From positions 434,001 through 498,000 of the forward strand of contig NZ_SUME01000004.1 in the NCBI RefSeq assembly GCF_005048855.1: a stretch of DNA of 64,000 nucleotides. The letters run 5' to 3'. Every line of letters starts with the position of its first letter. The stretch's first letter is position 1. The position numbers were made by a program, and so were the translations under genes. Positions 9,486-19,921 of this stretch are shown here, piece by piece. Source of the stretch: Sphingobacterium olei. Its GTDB lineage: Bacteria; Bacteroidota; Bacteroidia; Sphingobacteriales; Sphingobacteriaceae. The notes under the pieces were generated by a model. The model made no database searches and was not told the DNA's origin. It was given only the letters and a program-made list of their open reading frames with translations.

Positions 9486-10958
9486 ATGCAGCACAATTTA
9501 GTTTTATACAATACCCTTACGCGTAAGAAAGAAAAATTTGAACCCATTCATCCCAATATGGTGGGAATGTATGTATGCGGGCCTACCGTTTATAGCGATG
9601 TGCATTTGGGGAATTGTAGGACATTTGTATCATTCGATCTCATATTTCGCTATTTGTTGCATCTCGGTTATAAAGTGCGCTACGTACGCAACATAACAGA
9701 TGCCGGTCACTTAGAAGGTGATAATGATGAAGGTGATGATAAATTTGCGAAGAAAGCGAAATTGGAACAATTGGAGCCAATGGAAATTGTTCAGAAGTAC
9801 ACAATAGGCTTTCATGATGTACTGCGTTTATTCAATACCATTCCACCGAGCATAGAGCCCACGGCGACGGGACATATATCCGAACAGATTGAAATGATTA
9901 AACAGATCATCGATAATGGATATGCCTATGAGACTAATGGTACGGTATATTTTGATGTAGAAAAATACATCAAAGAATATAATTATACGATTTTGACCAA
10001 CAGAAATCTGGAAGATTTATTAAACAATACCAGGGAGCTGGGTGGTCAAGATGAAAAGAAAGGTAGATTGGATTTCGCCCTTTGGATCAAAGCTAAACCT
10101 GAACATATTATGCGTTGGCCTTCGCCTTGGAGTGTCGGATTTCCAGGATGGCATATCGAATGTTCGGCCATGAGCCGTAAGTATTTGGGCGATCAATTTG
10201 ATATACACGGGGGAGGTATGGATCTTGCAGCTACGCACCATACCAATGAGATTGCACAGTCTCAAGCTTGTAATCATACTGATCCGGCTAAATATTGGAT
10301 GCACACCAATATGTTGACCGTGAACGGTGCGCGCATGTCAAAGTCTGCAGGTAATGGTTTTTTGCCACATGAATTGTTTACGGGCAACCACCCTTTGTTG
10401 CAAAGAGGCTATTCACCGATGGCGGTTCGTTTCTTTATGCTACAGGCACATTATAGAAGTACGCTCGATTTCTCCAATGAAGCACTGGATGCGGCAGATA
10501 AAGGATATAAGCGTCTAATGGCCGCTATTAATCTGTTAGATAAGATTACTCCTTCGGCTAATTCATCGATCCAGCACAATATAGGAAGTATCAAAGCAAA
10601 TTGTTATGCCGCCATGGATGATGATTTTAACAGCCCGATCCTTATTGCCGAACTTTTTGAAATCGTAAGGGTAATCAATTCAGTCTATGACGGTAAACAA
10701 CAAGTAGACGTAAAGACGCTGGCTGATATAAAAGAATTGATGCAGCATTTCGTTTGTGATATTATGGGACTGCAAGATGATCAGTTAGGGGGAGATGGAG
10801 AAAGTGTTGATAATCTGATGAATGTGATCATTAAGTTGCGTAATGAAGCAAAGAAAAATAAAGATTTTACGACCTCAGATCGTATTCGCGAAGAGCTGAC
10901 CGCTATTGGAATTCAACTAAAAGATAGCAAAGAAGGAACACTTTGGAATAAGATTTGA
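9486..10958 (+). CDS. cysS: Cysteinyl-tRNA synthetase
   Basis: Class I aminoacyl-tRNA synthetase that charges tRNA-Cys. Visible are the zinc-site start CGPTVYS, the HIGH-type motif HLGN, the second zinc cluster region HIECSAMS with HGGGMDL, and the KMSKS-type loop as RMSKSAGN. The 490-residue length is typical. It follows der closely, and its stop lies 14 nt before the ATG of the next gene. Confidence 0.97.
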   Translation: MQHNLVLYNTLTRKKEKFEPIHPNMVGMYVCGPTVYSDVHLGNCRTFVSFDLIFRYLLHLGYKVRYVRNITDAGHLEGDNDEGDDKFAKKAKLEQLEPMEIVQKYTIGFHDVLRLFNTIPPSIEPTATGHISEQIEMIKQIIDNGYAYETNGTVYFDVEKYIKEYNYTILTNRNLEDLLNNTRELGGQDEKKGRLDFALWIKAKPEHIMRWPSPWSVGFPGWHIECSAMSRKYLGDQFDIHGGGMDLAATHHTNEIAQSQACNHTDPAKYWMHTNMLTVNGARMSKSAGNGFLPHELFTGNHPLLQRGYSPMAVRFFMLQAHYRSTLDFSNEALDAADKGYKRLMAAINLLDKITPSANSSIQHNIGSIKANCYAAMDDDFNSPILIAELFEIVRVINSVYDGKQQVDVKTLADIKELMQHFVCDIMGLQDDQLGGDGESVDNLMNVIIKLRNEAKKNKDFTTSDRIREELTAIGIQLKDSKEGTLWNKI

Positions 10959-10972
10959 TAGTTCAGGAAAAT

Positions 10973-11839
10973 ATGAATTTTAATTTCTTGTTTAACACCT
11001 TTCTTTTTATCGGTCTTACTTCCTTCACAAAGTTGTATGGACAGCTTCCGGATAAAGTAGGCGGACTTATAGCTGCAGATAAAAATGCGGCCGCAATAGC
11101 AAAGATGCAGAGTCCACACGCTGCATTCATGTCAATAATCGATAAGGAGTCCATCTTTTATGTGCCTTCTACAGTCAATGCGTTTAATTATTTAAGTAAC
11201 AGGCCCAATATTCCTGATGTGATGTCATGGGAGCCTAATTTTGCGATTGTCTCCAGAAGTTTAGATTGGGGATTGACTTCGGGAAAAATGCAATTTCAGA
11301 AAGTGGGAGCCGTTAAGCGGCATGGACAATATTTGACTGTTTGGAAAAGAGGAAAAAAAGGTGATTGGAAAGTTGCGATTCGTGCCGAGGTAGAGAATTT
11401 TGGCAAAAAGGTAGCTAGCGATCTCATCTATTTCGAGCCTGACGATTCCTGGTATTTAAAACACCGGTCTCAGGTACGGTTGAAGCAACGCGAAGATATC
11501 GTTTTTCAGACGGATGAATTGTTTTCAACTGTCTTAAAGGCAAATAATGAGACAGCTTATAAAGAGTTTTTGGCAGAGGACGTTCGTTTTTATTATCCTT
11601 GGCAGGAGGAAATAGAAGGTAAAGACAACGTGCTTTCCTTTTTAAAAAAGCAACGATATGAGATCGTAACGACACCAGCAGAGGTAGGGCGGGCATATAG
11701 TGGCGAGTTTGCTTTTACTTCGGGCACAGCAACCGTTCATACCAAAGATAAAGCAACTAAATTCAATTACATTCGTGTCTGGCAATTGAAAGATGATTAT
11801 CAGTGGCGTGTGATTATTGAAATGTTATTTGAGCGATAG
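10973..11839 (+). CDS. Secreted protein with two NTF2-like (DUF4440/SnoaL-type) domains
   Basis: The 288-residue product has an N-terminal signal peptide ending near LYGQ, then two repeats of the NTF2-like fold. The first repeat covers roughly residues 25-150 and ends in a KRHGQYLTVWKRGKKGDWKVAI strand pair; the second covers 160-288 and ends in FNYIRVWQLKDDYQWRVII. Both repeats share the pattern in which a tryptophan-containing strand is followed by a W-(K/R)-V-x-I strand. Such folds bind small ligands or act as simple enzymes, but no catalytic set is recognisable. ATG 10973 is preferred to a TTG overlapping the cysS stop. It is probably co-transcribed with der-cysS. Confidence 0.75.
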   Translation: MNFNFLFNTFLFIGLTSFTKLYGQLPDKVGGLIAADKNAAAIAKMQSPHAAFMSIIDKESIFYVPSTVNAFNYLSNRPNIPDVMSWEPNFAIVSRSLDWGLTSGKMQFQKVGAVKRHGQYLTVWKRGKKGDWKVAIRAEVENFGKKVASDLIYFEPDDSWYLKHRSQVRLKQREDIVFQTDELFSTVLKANNETAYKEFLAEDVRFYYPWQEEIEGKDNVLSFLKKQRYEIVTTPAEVGRAYSGEFAFTSGTATVHTKDKATKFNYIRVWQLKDDYQWRVIIEMLFER

Positions 11840-11889
11840 CAAGAAAAAAGGGAATGACTTGTAAATCATTCCCTTTTTTCTTGCTATCG
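11834..11889. terminator. Bidirectional terminator with a 24-bp perfect stem
   Basis: The arms 11834-11857 and 11866-11889 are perfectly complementary over 24 bp with an 8-nt loop. The A6 and T6 runs inside the stem make it work in both directions between convergent genes. The TAG stop codon of the upstream gene (11837-11839) lies inside the left arm, so a translating ribosome would contact the hairpin. Confidence 0.9.
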
Positions 11890-11895
11890 TTTCGA

Positions 11896-13257
11896 CTAGT
11901 TTTTTGCGACTTTTCCGGTACTCACCCAGTCTTCCAATTCCTGACAGGTCATGAAATCTGGATTTACATCGATAAAGGTATTGTCTTTACGCGTTTCAAA
12001 CCATTCACTCAATTTAATGTTGGTCTTGTTTTGTTTAGCTGCTTCCTTGATTTTTGCAAAGTCTTGTTCTAAACTTGCCTTGTGAGGCGGTATACGCGAC
12101 TTCAAGTAGTATAATACGTAAGATGTTTCACCGGTTCTTTTATCGGTAACTAATACGGATTTAGAAGTTTCGCCAGCCTTTAGTGGATCTATGGCATTAA
12201 ATACGGTTACATCATTTAACTGGGTTACCGGAATCAATGTAGAACCATCATATTCGCTTGTGACGACCCCGCCATTATATTTCGTGAAATTATCGTCGGA
12301 ATATAAAGATGCGGCCGTATTAAAGTCCATTTTTTTTGCCGCAATTCTATCGTATATACTGTCTATTTTGGCTTTTGTGCGTTGTAGAGCAGCCGGTGTA
12401 GGCTTTGTTTTAACGAGTACGTGTCTTACGTTCACTTCTTCACCTCTTCTGGCGAGTACCTGCAAAAAGTGAAATCCATATTGCGTTTCAAATACGGGAG
12501 ATATTTCGCCTTCTTTCAGTCTAAAAGCTTGAGCAGAAAACTCTTTCACATACGATTCACGTGTAGCAAATCCTAAATCACCACCACTGGGTGCAGAGCC
12601 ATCTTCAGAATATAAGCGGGCAATGGTACCAAAGTCTGAGCCATTTACGACTTGTTGGCGATATCCTTCTGCCTTATCTTTAAATGTTTGCTTCTCTTCT
12701 TTGGTTAGAATAGGGTTAACAATTAGTTGTGCATATTCAATCTCTGTATCAAAATAAGGAAGACTATCTGCATCTAAGCTCTCAAAGTATTTTTTTACTT
12801 CCTGTGGGGTTACATCAATTTTAGAAACGATAGTCTGCTGCATCCGCTGCGCTTTTAAGAGCTCAGCTACGCTAGGTCTCATCTCTTCCTTGTGTTGTAA
12901 AAGCGATCGGTTTAGAAATGATTCCAAATTTTCTTTACCACCGGCCCGTTGTGTCATGAAACGAATTCTCCTGTTTAATTCATCATCCACCTGCGATTCC
13001 GATACTTCTATGGAGTCAATTACGGCCTGTTGTGCCAAGAGTTTTTGGGTTAATAATTGTTGAAGAATTGCACATTTTATGGTTTCATCGGGCTTGCTCC
13101 CTTCTGCTAGCGCTTGTGCATACTGCATCTCAAGGTCGGATTGTAAGATTGAACTATTACCTACGGTAGCCACGATGCGGTCAACCAATCTTTCTTGGGA
13201 AAAAGATGAAAATACCGTTGTAAGTAATAAAACCGTTAATCCTATGTGTTTTTTCAT
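11896..13257 (-). CDS. SurA-like periplasmic peptidyl-prolyl isomerase/chaperone
   Basis: A predicted periplasmic chaperone for outer-membrane proteins, which suits an organism with many SusC barrels. The 453 residues comprise a signal peptide ending at FSSFSQ, a SurA-type N-terminal region (RIVATVGNSSILQSDLE), and two parvulin (PpiC) domains. The first parvulin carries SEDGSAPSGGDLGF and the second carries VNVRHVLVKTKP with SDDNFTKYNGGVV. Length is close to E. coli SurA (428). It is transcribed alone, and its 3' end shares the bidirectional terminator. Confidence 0.92.
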   Translation of the reverse strand: MKKHIGLTVLLLTTVFSSFSQERLVDRIVATVGNSSILQSDLEMQYAQALAEGSKPDETIKCAILQQLLTQKLLAQQAVIDSIEVSESQVDDELNRRIRFMTQRAGGKENLESFLNRSLLQHKEEMRPSVAELLKAQRMQQTIVSKIDVTPQEVKKYFESLDADSLPYFDTEIEYAQLIVNPILTKEEKQTFKDKAEGYRQQVVNGSDFGTIARLYSEDGSAPSGGDLGFATRESYVKEFSAQAFRLKEGEISPVFETQYGFHFLQVLARRGEEVNVRHVLVKTKPTPAALQRTKAKIDSIYDRIAAKKMDFNTAASLYSDDNFTKYNGGVVTSEYDGSTLIPVTQLNDVTVFNAIDPLKAGETSKSVLVTDKRTGETSYVLYYLKSRIPPHKASLEQDFAKIKEAAKQNKTNIKLSEWFETRKDNTFIDVNPDFMTCQELEDWVSTGKVAKN

Positions 13258-13554
13258 CTGTATATTATTTTTTATTTGCTATTGTACCTTATTGTCCGTT
13301 AATTTTGTGTCTCAGCATTATAGATACAAAAATATCAGAATTATTTGTAAAAGTAGATTTATTTTCTGCATAAGTGTAAGCCGACTTATATCAATAAGTG
13401 TCCGTATGCTACGAAGATAAAATTTCGGAATGCTATAATGCTGTTGTTTAACGAATTTTAACGTATAGATAAAGAGGATAATAAATCTTCTCTATTTATA
13501 TTAATTGCTCTATTTTTATACGCAATGAGATTTTGGGAAGTAAGCGAATTTCGT

Positions 13555-15195
13555 ATGGTGCGTAACGTTTTGGCAATGTATAAATTTTTAGTTGTTCTAT
13601 GTAGTGTATTAAGTTTTGATACAGTAGTATTTGCTAGTTCCCAGGTCGATTCTGTGGAAAAGGAACTACATCTTCTATTAAATAGAAAAAGCCAATTCGA
13701 ATCAAAGAAAATTGAAACCATCTCCAGATTCAAAGATGCATTAAAAACGACAAAAAACCTGCATGATAAATATGTATTGCATCTCAATCTCTATCATGAA
13801 TTTAAAAAATACCAGATTGATTCGGCTATATTTTATATAAAAGCCAACCAACTTATCGGACGCGAGCTGAACAATCAATATCTTATTGATGAGTCCCTCA
13901 TCCAACTGGCAAGTTTATATTCATCAGCAGGCAAGTTTATAGAGTCCGCAGATCTGCTGAGTCAAATAAGCAGAGCGCAAATGTCGGAAGATTTATTGCC
14001 TGATTATTATAAGGCGTATTCTGAATTCAGTAGCCATTATGGACAAAGTAGTAATAACGATCTTTATTTTAGAGAAAGTGAAATATTTCGGGATTCGCTA
14101 TTATCTGTACTTGATCCTCAATCTATAGAGTACCAGATCACTTATGCGACGAAAAAACTTTACAATAATGAAACGACGGTTGCAGAGAAACTCCTCCGTC
14201 AATTATTACAGGAGACCGATGAAACCCTTAGCGAACGTGGGTTAATCGCTTACTTATTGGGGATAATCTATAAGAACAAAGGAGAATTAGACAAGCAAAT
14301 CTATTTTTTTGGTCTGTCCGCACTAACTGATATCAAACATGCGGTTAAGGACAATGCATCTCTACAAAGTTTGGCCTTATGTTACTACGAAAAGGGAGAT
14401 GTTGATAAAGCATATTTATACATTCAGGAAGCAATTAACGATGCTATTTTTTGCAACGTTCGTTATCGAACTATTGAAAGTTCGTCTTTTTATCCCATTA
14501 TTAATGCCTCTTTTCAAGAAAAGGAAAATAGGCAAAAAAACGAGCTCAAAAGTTACTTGATGGTTATCAGCTTGATGACTATTATATTGTCGGTGGTTCT
14601 TGGGGTTCTCTTTATCCAAATTAAAAAACTAAAAAAAATACGGATAGCACTTAAACAGGCCAATGATGACCTGCATCACCTGAACGACCAGCTTCTCAAA
14701 GTAAATAACGAACTTTCTGAATCCAACCATATCAAAGAAGAGTATATTGCCCATTTTTTTGATATATGCTCATCCTATATCGATAAGATGGATAACGCAC
14801 GTAAAACGATTTTGAAGAAACTGGCGAATAAGCAAGAGAGTGATATACTCAAACATTTAAAATCACAAGATGTGATCAAGGAAGAGTTGGAGGATCTCTA
14901 CCGTAATTTTGATATTATATTTTTGAATTTGTACCCGTCTTTTATAGACGAATTCAACAAACTATTGAAACCGGAGGAACAGATCCTTCCAAAGTCCGAA
15001 GAATTGCTCAGTACGGAGTTACGTATATTTGCTTTGATCCGTTTGGGTATCTCTGACTCTACAAAGATTGCGAGCTTCCTCCGTTATTCCTTACGAACGG
15101 TTTATAATTATCGCGTAAAAGTGCGTAATAAAGTCTTGGGATCTAAGGATGAATTCGAAGATAAGATTAAAAAAATCGGCGAAGTTCAGTTCTAA
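13555..15195 (+). CDS. DUF6377-type membrane regulator (TPR, transmembrane, C-terminal HTH)
   Basis: A sensor-regulator class that in Bacteroidetes often sits next to susCD loci. Visible are a signal peptide (YKFLVVLCSVLSFDTVVFA), a periplasmic region of TPR-like helices, one membrane segment (SYLMVISLMTIILSVVLGVL), a coiled coil, and a cytoplasmic C-terminus. The C-terminus ends in a LuxR-like helix-turn-helix (LRIFALIRLGISDSTKIASF, then RTVYNYRVKVRNKV). It precedes the SusC/SusD/GH30 genes in the same direction, so it is the likely regulator of that locus. Three in-frame ATGs compete (13525, 13555, 13576); I prefer 13555 because the segment before it does not look like a signal peptide. Assignment to DUF6377 is from memory of the family. 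Confidence 0.8.
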   Translation: MVRNVLAMYKFLVVLCSVLSFDTVVFASSQVDSVEKELHLLLNRKSQFESKKIETISRFKDALKTTKNLHDKYVLHLNLYHEFKKYQIDSAIFYIKANQLIGRELNNQYLIDESLIQLASLYSSAGKFIESADLLSQISRAQMSEDLLPDYYKAYSEFSSHYGQSSNNDLYFRESEIFRDSLLSVLDPQSIEYQITYATKKLYNNETTVAEKLLRQLLQETDETLSERGLIAYLLGIIYKNKGELDKQIYFFGLSALTDIKHAVKDNASLQSLALCYYEKGDVDKAYLYIQEAINDAIFCNVRYRTIESSSFYPIINASFQEKENRQKNELKSYLMVISLMTIILSVVLGVLFIQIKKLKKIRIALKQANDDLHHLNDQLLKVNNELSESNHIKEEYIAHFFDICSSYIDKMDNARKTILKKLANKQESDILKHLKSQDVIKEELEDLYRNFDIIFLNLYPSFIDEFNKLLKPEEQILPKSEELLSTELRIFALIRLGISDSTKIASFLRYSLRTVYNYRVKVRNKVLGSKDEFEDKIKKIGEVQF

Positions 15196-15330
15196 TCGGC
15201 TATAAATAGTTACTTTCTTTAATGGATGTTTTTCTGTAAGAGTCTGTTTTACAGTTGTTTTTGTTGTGTTCTGTGTTACTTTTTAGTACTCCACTTCCTT
15301 CAATGCTAGAATAAAGCTTTCCTACTTCTT

Positions 15331-15338
15331 TACCTTTG
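15331..15338 (+). promoter_or_regulatory. Probable -7 element of the GH30 utilisation locus
   Basis: TACCTTTG fits TAnnTTTG about 60 nt upstream of the susC start, in the 200-nt spacer after the regulator gene. No matching TTTG lies 19-21 nt upstream, as expected for an activator-dependent promoter. This is consistent with control by the DUF6377-type regulator. Confidence 0.45.
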
Positions 15339-15397
15339 TATAGGAGCTAATTGATATCTCCTCCATTATAATCTATAGTTTAAACAATTATAAGTCT

Positions 15398-18370
15398 ATG
15401 AAGCTTTTTACCAAAGTTACGTTTCATCTTATACTATTTTCTATGCTGCTGTGCAGTTCAGGACTCTATGCCCAGAACCCGTCGAGCATAAGCGGAAAAG
15501 TCACCGATGAAAGTACAAATGAACCCATTATTGGAGCTACTGTTACAGTAGTCGGAACCAATTTGTCCACTTCGACCGATGAGAATGGAAATTTCTCTAT
15601 CTCCAATCTACCTGCCAATTCTAGGATTAGTATTTCGTATTTGGGGTATGATACACAGTCCATAGCAGTGACCGCTGTTATGATCAATATCGGTCTTGTA
15701 CCATCGTCATCCATGTTGGAGGACGTCGTCGTAATTGGTTATGGTACTGTAAAACGGAAAGATGTAACGACTGCGATATCGAGTGTATCGCTCGAAGATC
15801 TGAATGAGCGTCCTATTGTCTCTGCAGGACAGGCCATTCAGGGTAAAGCAGCGGGTGTATCTGTTATCCAGCCGAATGGCGCTCCCGGTGGTGAAACTTC
15901 CATACGTATCCGTGGAACCACCTCCTTTAACGGAAGCAATGATCCGCTGTACGTGGTGGATGGTGTACCTGTCGATAACCTTAATTTTCTATCGCCTAAT
16001 GATATCGCCGATATGCAGATCCTAAAGGATGCATCATCTGCTTCAATCTATGGATCACGCGCGGCGAATGGGGTGGTATTAATCACGACCAAAAGAGGTA
16101 AAGTAGGTGAAGCGAAGATAGGATTTAATGTACAGGCAACTCAAAATAGAGTTGCTAATCAGATAGAGGTGCTGAATACCGCGCAGTATAAAGAACTCCA
16201 GGACGAAATCGGACTGGTTAATATACCTGTGGGATTGACCGATCAAACCGATTGGTTTGATGAAACCTATAACACGGGAAATATTCAGAATTACCAGTTA
16301 TCCATTTCTGACGGTACCGACAAACTGCGTTATTTCCTTTCAGGTGGATATCTCAACGAAAAAGGTGTTATCAATACCGCTTTCTACAAACGGTACAACT
16401 TTAGAGGGAATATTGAAAACAAAGTTCGCAGTTGGCTCACCATCAATGCTAATGTCGCTTATTCGGATTACAATAGCAATGGCATTATAACGGGTACAGG
16501 AGCCAATCGGGGTGGAGTCGTACTTTCGGTTATTAACACACCGACATTTGCACCTATTTGGGACGTGTTTAACCCGGGGCAATACAATACCGATTTTTAC
16601 GGTATAAACATTACCAGCCCGCTGGAAAATATTGCCCGTAGTAAAAACAATAAAAATAGGGAGAACCGTATTCTCGCATCGGGAAGCAGTACCATCACGT
16701 TTTCTCCTGTACTTAATTTTAAAACAACGTTTGCCTTAGATCGACGTAATGCGATGGCAACGACTTTTTTGGACCCCCTGTCTACCTCATGGGGTAGAAA
16801 TCAATACGGCGAAGGTTCCGATGCCCGCAATATGAACACGGTATTAACTTTTGATAATATACTGACCTTCAATAAATCATACGATAAGCATAACATAGAA
16901 GCAATGGGCGGTTCGTCGTGGACGAGCTCTGATTACAGAAATAGCTGGATCAATGCTTCCCATTACCGTGATAACTTGATTGAAACCCTGAATGCGGCCA
17001 ACAAAATTTCGTGGGATGGTACCGGATCAGGCGCGTCGCATTGGGCAATTATGTCCTATTTTGCACGTGTCGCTTATAACTACGATAGCCGTTACCTATT
17101 GACGGCAAATGTACGGACAGATGGCTCTTCCAAATTGCATCCCGATCACCGTTGGGGGGTGTTCCCTTCTGTTTCTGCTGCCTGGCGTCTTTCTGCCGAA
17201 AGTTTCTTAAGTGATGTCGACTGGCTGAATGATCTCAAAATAAGAGGCGGATGGGGACAGACTGGTAATCAATCCGGGTTGGGTGATTATGCGTATTTGC
17301 AAATGTATAATCTCAGACGTATTGAATGGTTTGTAACAGGACAGGAAAATGCCGTGCCAACTATTAGTGCCGGCAATTTAAGGACCAGGGATTTGACCTG
17401 GGAAACTACTTCCCAAAGCAACATAGGTGTCGATTTCACGGCATTCAACAACAGGTTATCCATGAACGTGGATTATTATAACAAAAAAACCGAGGATATG
17501 TTGATGTATGTAACGGTACCGAGTGGTGCAAACGTGTCAGGTACGATCATGAGAAACGAAGGTGTCATGCGTAACCGGGGATTTGAAATTAATGCAAATA
17601 CGAAGAATCTCGTTGGTGATTTCGGTTGGAGTACAGATTTTAATATTTCGTTCAATAAGAATAAATTAGAAAGCTTGGCTTTACAGAAGATCTATAATAC
17701 AGCCGTTACGTCCAACTTTGTCAACGAAACGGTCGTACGCAATGAACCTGGAAGAGCTCTCGGTGGTTTCTTTGGATACATTAGCGATGGCGTAGATGTG
17801 GAAACCGGAGAATTGATGTATCGCGATATTAACGGTGATGGAAGGATCTCTTCTTCAGATCGTACCTATATCGGTGATCCAAATCCGGACTTTACGTTTG
17901 GATTAACCAACAACTTCGCTTATAAAGGTTTTAACTTAAACATATTTCTTCAGGGAACCTATGGCAATGATATTTTTAATGCATCAAGAATGGAGATGGA
18001 AGGTATGTACGATGGTAAAAACCAATCTACCCGAGTATTGCAGAGATGGCGCGTTCCTGGTCAACATACCGAAGTGCCAAAGGCAGGCTTTGACCTAAAA
18101 AATTCAACTTATTTTATCGAAGATGGCAGCTATTTACGGGTTAAAAATGTATCCCTTTCCTACGATATCAAAGGTGATGTACTGACAAGGTGGGGAATCC
18201 ATAAATTACAACCATTTGTATCAGCTAGCAACCTGTTGACTTTCACGAACTATTCGGGTATGGATCCTGAAGTAAATCAATGGGGTGGGAGTGGCGCTGT
18301 ACAAGGAATAGATTGGGGGACGTATCCGCATAGTCGTTCGTATGTAGTTGGTGTAAGTCTTGAGTTCTAA
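15398..18370 (+). CDS. SusC/RagA-family TonB-dependent transporter of the GH30 locus
   Basis: Outer-membrane importer for the oligosaccharide released by the locus. The 990 residues comprise a signal peptide ending at GLYAQ, a carboxypeptidase-regulatory-like domain (ISGKVTDESTNEPIIGATVT), the motif EDVVVIGYGTVKRKDVT, a plug (PLYVVDGVPV, ILKDASSASIYGSRAANGV), and a beta barrel. The barrel carries LKIRGGWGQTGN, the motif position that is broken by a stop in the susC at 3.2 kb. It has no N-terminal STN domain, so it does not signal to an anti-sigma factor, in keeping with the absence of sigma/FecR genes here. susD follows after 19 nt. Confidence 0.96.
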   Translation: MKLFTKVTFHLILFSMLLCSSGLYAQNPSSISGKVTDESTNEPIIGATVTVVGTNLSTSTDENGNFSISNLPANSRISISYLGYDTQSIAVTAVMINIGLVPSSSMLEDVVVIGYGTVKRKDVTTAISSVSLEDLNERPIVSAGQAIQGKAAGVSVIQPNGAPGGETSIRIRGTTSFNGSNDPLYVVDGVPVDNLNFLSPNDIADMQILKDASSASIYGSRAANGVVLITTKRGKVGEAKIGFNVQATQNRVANQIEVLNTAQYKELQDEIGLVNIPVGLTDQTDWFDETYNTGNIQNYQLSISDGTDKLRYFLSGGYLNEKGVINTAFYKRYNFRGNIENKVRSWLTINANVAYSDYNSNGIITGTGANRGGVVLSVINTPTFAPIWDVFNPGQYNTDFYGINITSPLENIARSKNNKNRENRILASGSSTITFSPVLNFKTTFALDRRNAMATTFLDPLSTSWGRNQYGEGSDARNMNTVLTFDNILTFNKSYDKHNIEAMGGSSWTSSDYRNSWINASHYRDNLIETLNAANKISWDGTGSGASHWAIMSYFARVAYNYDSRYLLTANVRTDGSSKLHPDHRWGVFPSVSAAWRLSAESFLSDVDWLNDLKIRGGWGQTGNQSGLGDYAYLQMYNLRRIEWFVTGQENAVPTISAGNLRTRDLTWETTSQSNIGVDFTAFNNRLSMNVDYYNKKTEDMLMYVTVPSGANVSGTIMRNEGVMRNRGFEINANTKNLVGDFGWSTDFNISFNKNKLESLALQKIYNTAVTSNFVNETVVRNEPGRALGGFFGYISDGVDVETGELMYRDINGDGRISSSDRTYIGDPNPDFTFGLTNNFAYKGFNLNIFLQGTYGNDIFNASRMEMEGMYDGKNQSTRVLQRWRVPGQHTEVPKAGFDLKNSTYFIEDGSYLRVKNVSLSYDIKGDVLTRWGIHKLQPFVSASNLLTFTNYSGMDPEVNQWGGSGAVQGIDWGTYPHSRSYVVGVSLEF

Positions 18371-18389
18371 TACGTAAAAATTGGAAGTA

Positions 18390-19910
18390 ATGAAAAGAAA
18401 TTTTATATATCAAATTGTACTCTTTGCAATGATGTTGCTATGGAGCGCCTGTTCGTTAAACAAAGACCCTTTGGATTCTTTTTCAGATGTGACACAAGGC
18501 ATTAATGAAGAAGGGGAAGAGGTCGTTTTTAAAAATAAAGCTGAAGTGCAGAGTCATCTTCAAACGTTATATAATCAGTTACGTGATCGTCAGGAGCATT
18601 GGTATCTCGACGTACTATTGATAGGGGATTCGCATAGTGACAACGCCTATGCAGGGACCACAGGAGCTGAAGTACTGCCGTTTGAAAATAATTCGATTGA
18701 AGGCTCGAACTCCGTCATGAGCAGAGACTGGAACCGCTATTTGGAAGATGTGGCGCGCGCGAATCTGTTGATCGTGAATGTAGATTCGGTACAGGATAAT
18801 TCCCTAACCACTGCCGAAAGACAGCAGTATAAAGCCGAGGCAAAAATATTCAGAGCCATGATATTCTTTGACATGGTACGTTTATGGGGAGACATACCAC
18901 TTATCACAACAATAGCTGGAGATATTACTGCCGAGACCATAGAAGAAGTGTACGATGAATATTTTCCGAAGCAAAGTACAGAAGAAGAGGTGTACAAACA
19001 AATTGAAAAAGATCTTTTAGAGGCGATGCCATTTGCACCCGGTAACAATTCTTCGGATAAAACGAAGCTTTCTAAATCTGTCGCAAGGGCGCTATTAGCT
19101 AAAGTCTACGCTGAAAAGCCAATCCGTGATTATACGAAAGTAATCCAATATACCGATGAACTAGCTGCTGATGGTTTTGCTTTGGAGACCGATTTTACCA
19201 ATCTTTTTGGGATGAATGCGGATAACACGGATGCTAAAATGCGTAACACAAAAGAATCTATTCTGGAAGCGCAGTTCTTTTCTGGAAATGGCAACTGGGT
19301 AACCTGGATGTTTGGCCGTGATTTGATCAACTACAACTCGAATTTTACCTGGGCTAAGTGGGTAACTCCTTCCCGTGATCTGATCAGAGCATACGAATTA
19401 GAAGGTGATCAAATTCGATATACTGAATCTATCGTGTATTATCAGACGACCTGGAGCAATTATTATCCAACGAGCAGTTATCCTTTTATGTATAAGATAC
19501 GTTCGGCTTTAAATAGTATTATCAAATACCGTTACGCAGATATTTTGCTCCTTAAAGCAGAGGCAATGATCTTAAAAGACAGTCCTGAACTTTCTGCAGC
19601 GGCAGACATTATCGATCAGGTTCGACAACGGGTGAATCTCCCCAAATTAGGTACAGCTACCCGGACAAATAGAGAAGCACTATTGAATGCGCTGTTGAAA
19701 GAAAGGCGTTTGGAACTGGCTTTCGAAGGGCAACGTTGGTTTGATCTGGTGAGACTGGACAAAGTCGAAGAGGTTATGAATTCTGTGTTTGCAAAAGATA
19801 CCGGACGTAGAACACAGGTGTACCCATTTAGTGCCAATTCTTATCGCTTACCTATTCCGCAGTCGGTCATTGATCAGAATCCTAATATTCAACAAAATCT
19901 TGGTTATTAA
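18390..19910 (+). CDS. SusD/RagB-family glycan-binding lipoprotein of the GH30 locus
   Basis: Surface glycan-binding partner of the preceding SusC. The 506 residues begin with a lipoprotein signal (lipobox WSAC). They contain helical repeats (KAEAKIFRAMIFFDMVRLWG, SVARALLAKVYAEKP) and the C-terminal SusD signature (RYADILLLKAEAMIL, KERRLELAFEGQRWFDLVRL, then PIPQSVIDQNPN). ATG 18390 is used rather than the TTG three codons upstream. The GH30 gene begins 11 nt downstream, so they form one operon. Confidence 0.95.
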   Translation: MKRNFIYQIVLFAMMLLWSACSLNKDPLDSFSDVTQGINEEGEEVVFKNKAEVQSHLQTLYNQLRDRQEHWYLDVLLIGDSHSDNAYAGTTGAEVLPFENNSIEGSNSVMSRDWNRYLEDVARANLLIVNVDSVQDNSLTTAERQQYKAEAKIFRAMIFFDMVRLWGDIPLITTIAGDITAETIEEVYDEYFPKQSTEEEVYKQIEKDLLEAMPFAPGNNSSDKTKLSKSVARALLAKVYAEKPIRDYTKVIQYTDELAADGFALETDFTNLFGMNADNTDAKMRNTKESILEAQFFSGNGNWVTWMFGRDLINYNSNFTWAKWVTPSRDLIRAYELEGDQIRYTESIVYYQTTWSNYYPTSSYPFMYKIRSALNSIIKYRYADILLLKAEAMILKDSPELSAAADIIDQVRQRVNLPKLGTATRTNREALLNALLKERRLELAFEGQRWFDLVRLDKVEEVMNSVFAKDTGRRTQVYPFSANSYRLPIPQSVIDQNPNIQQNLGY

Positions 19911-19921
19911 TATTGTATAAC

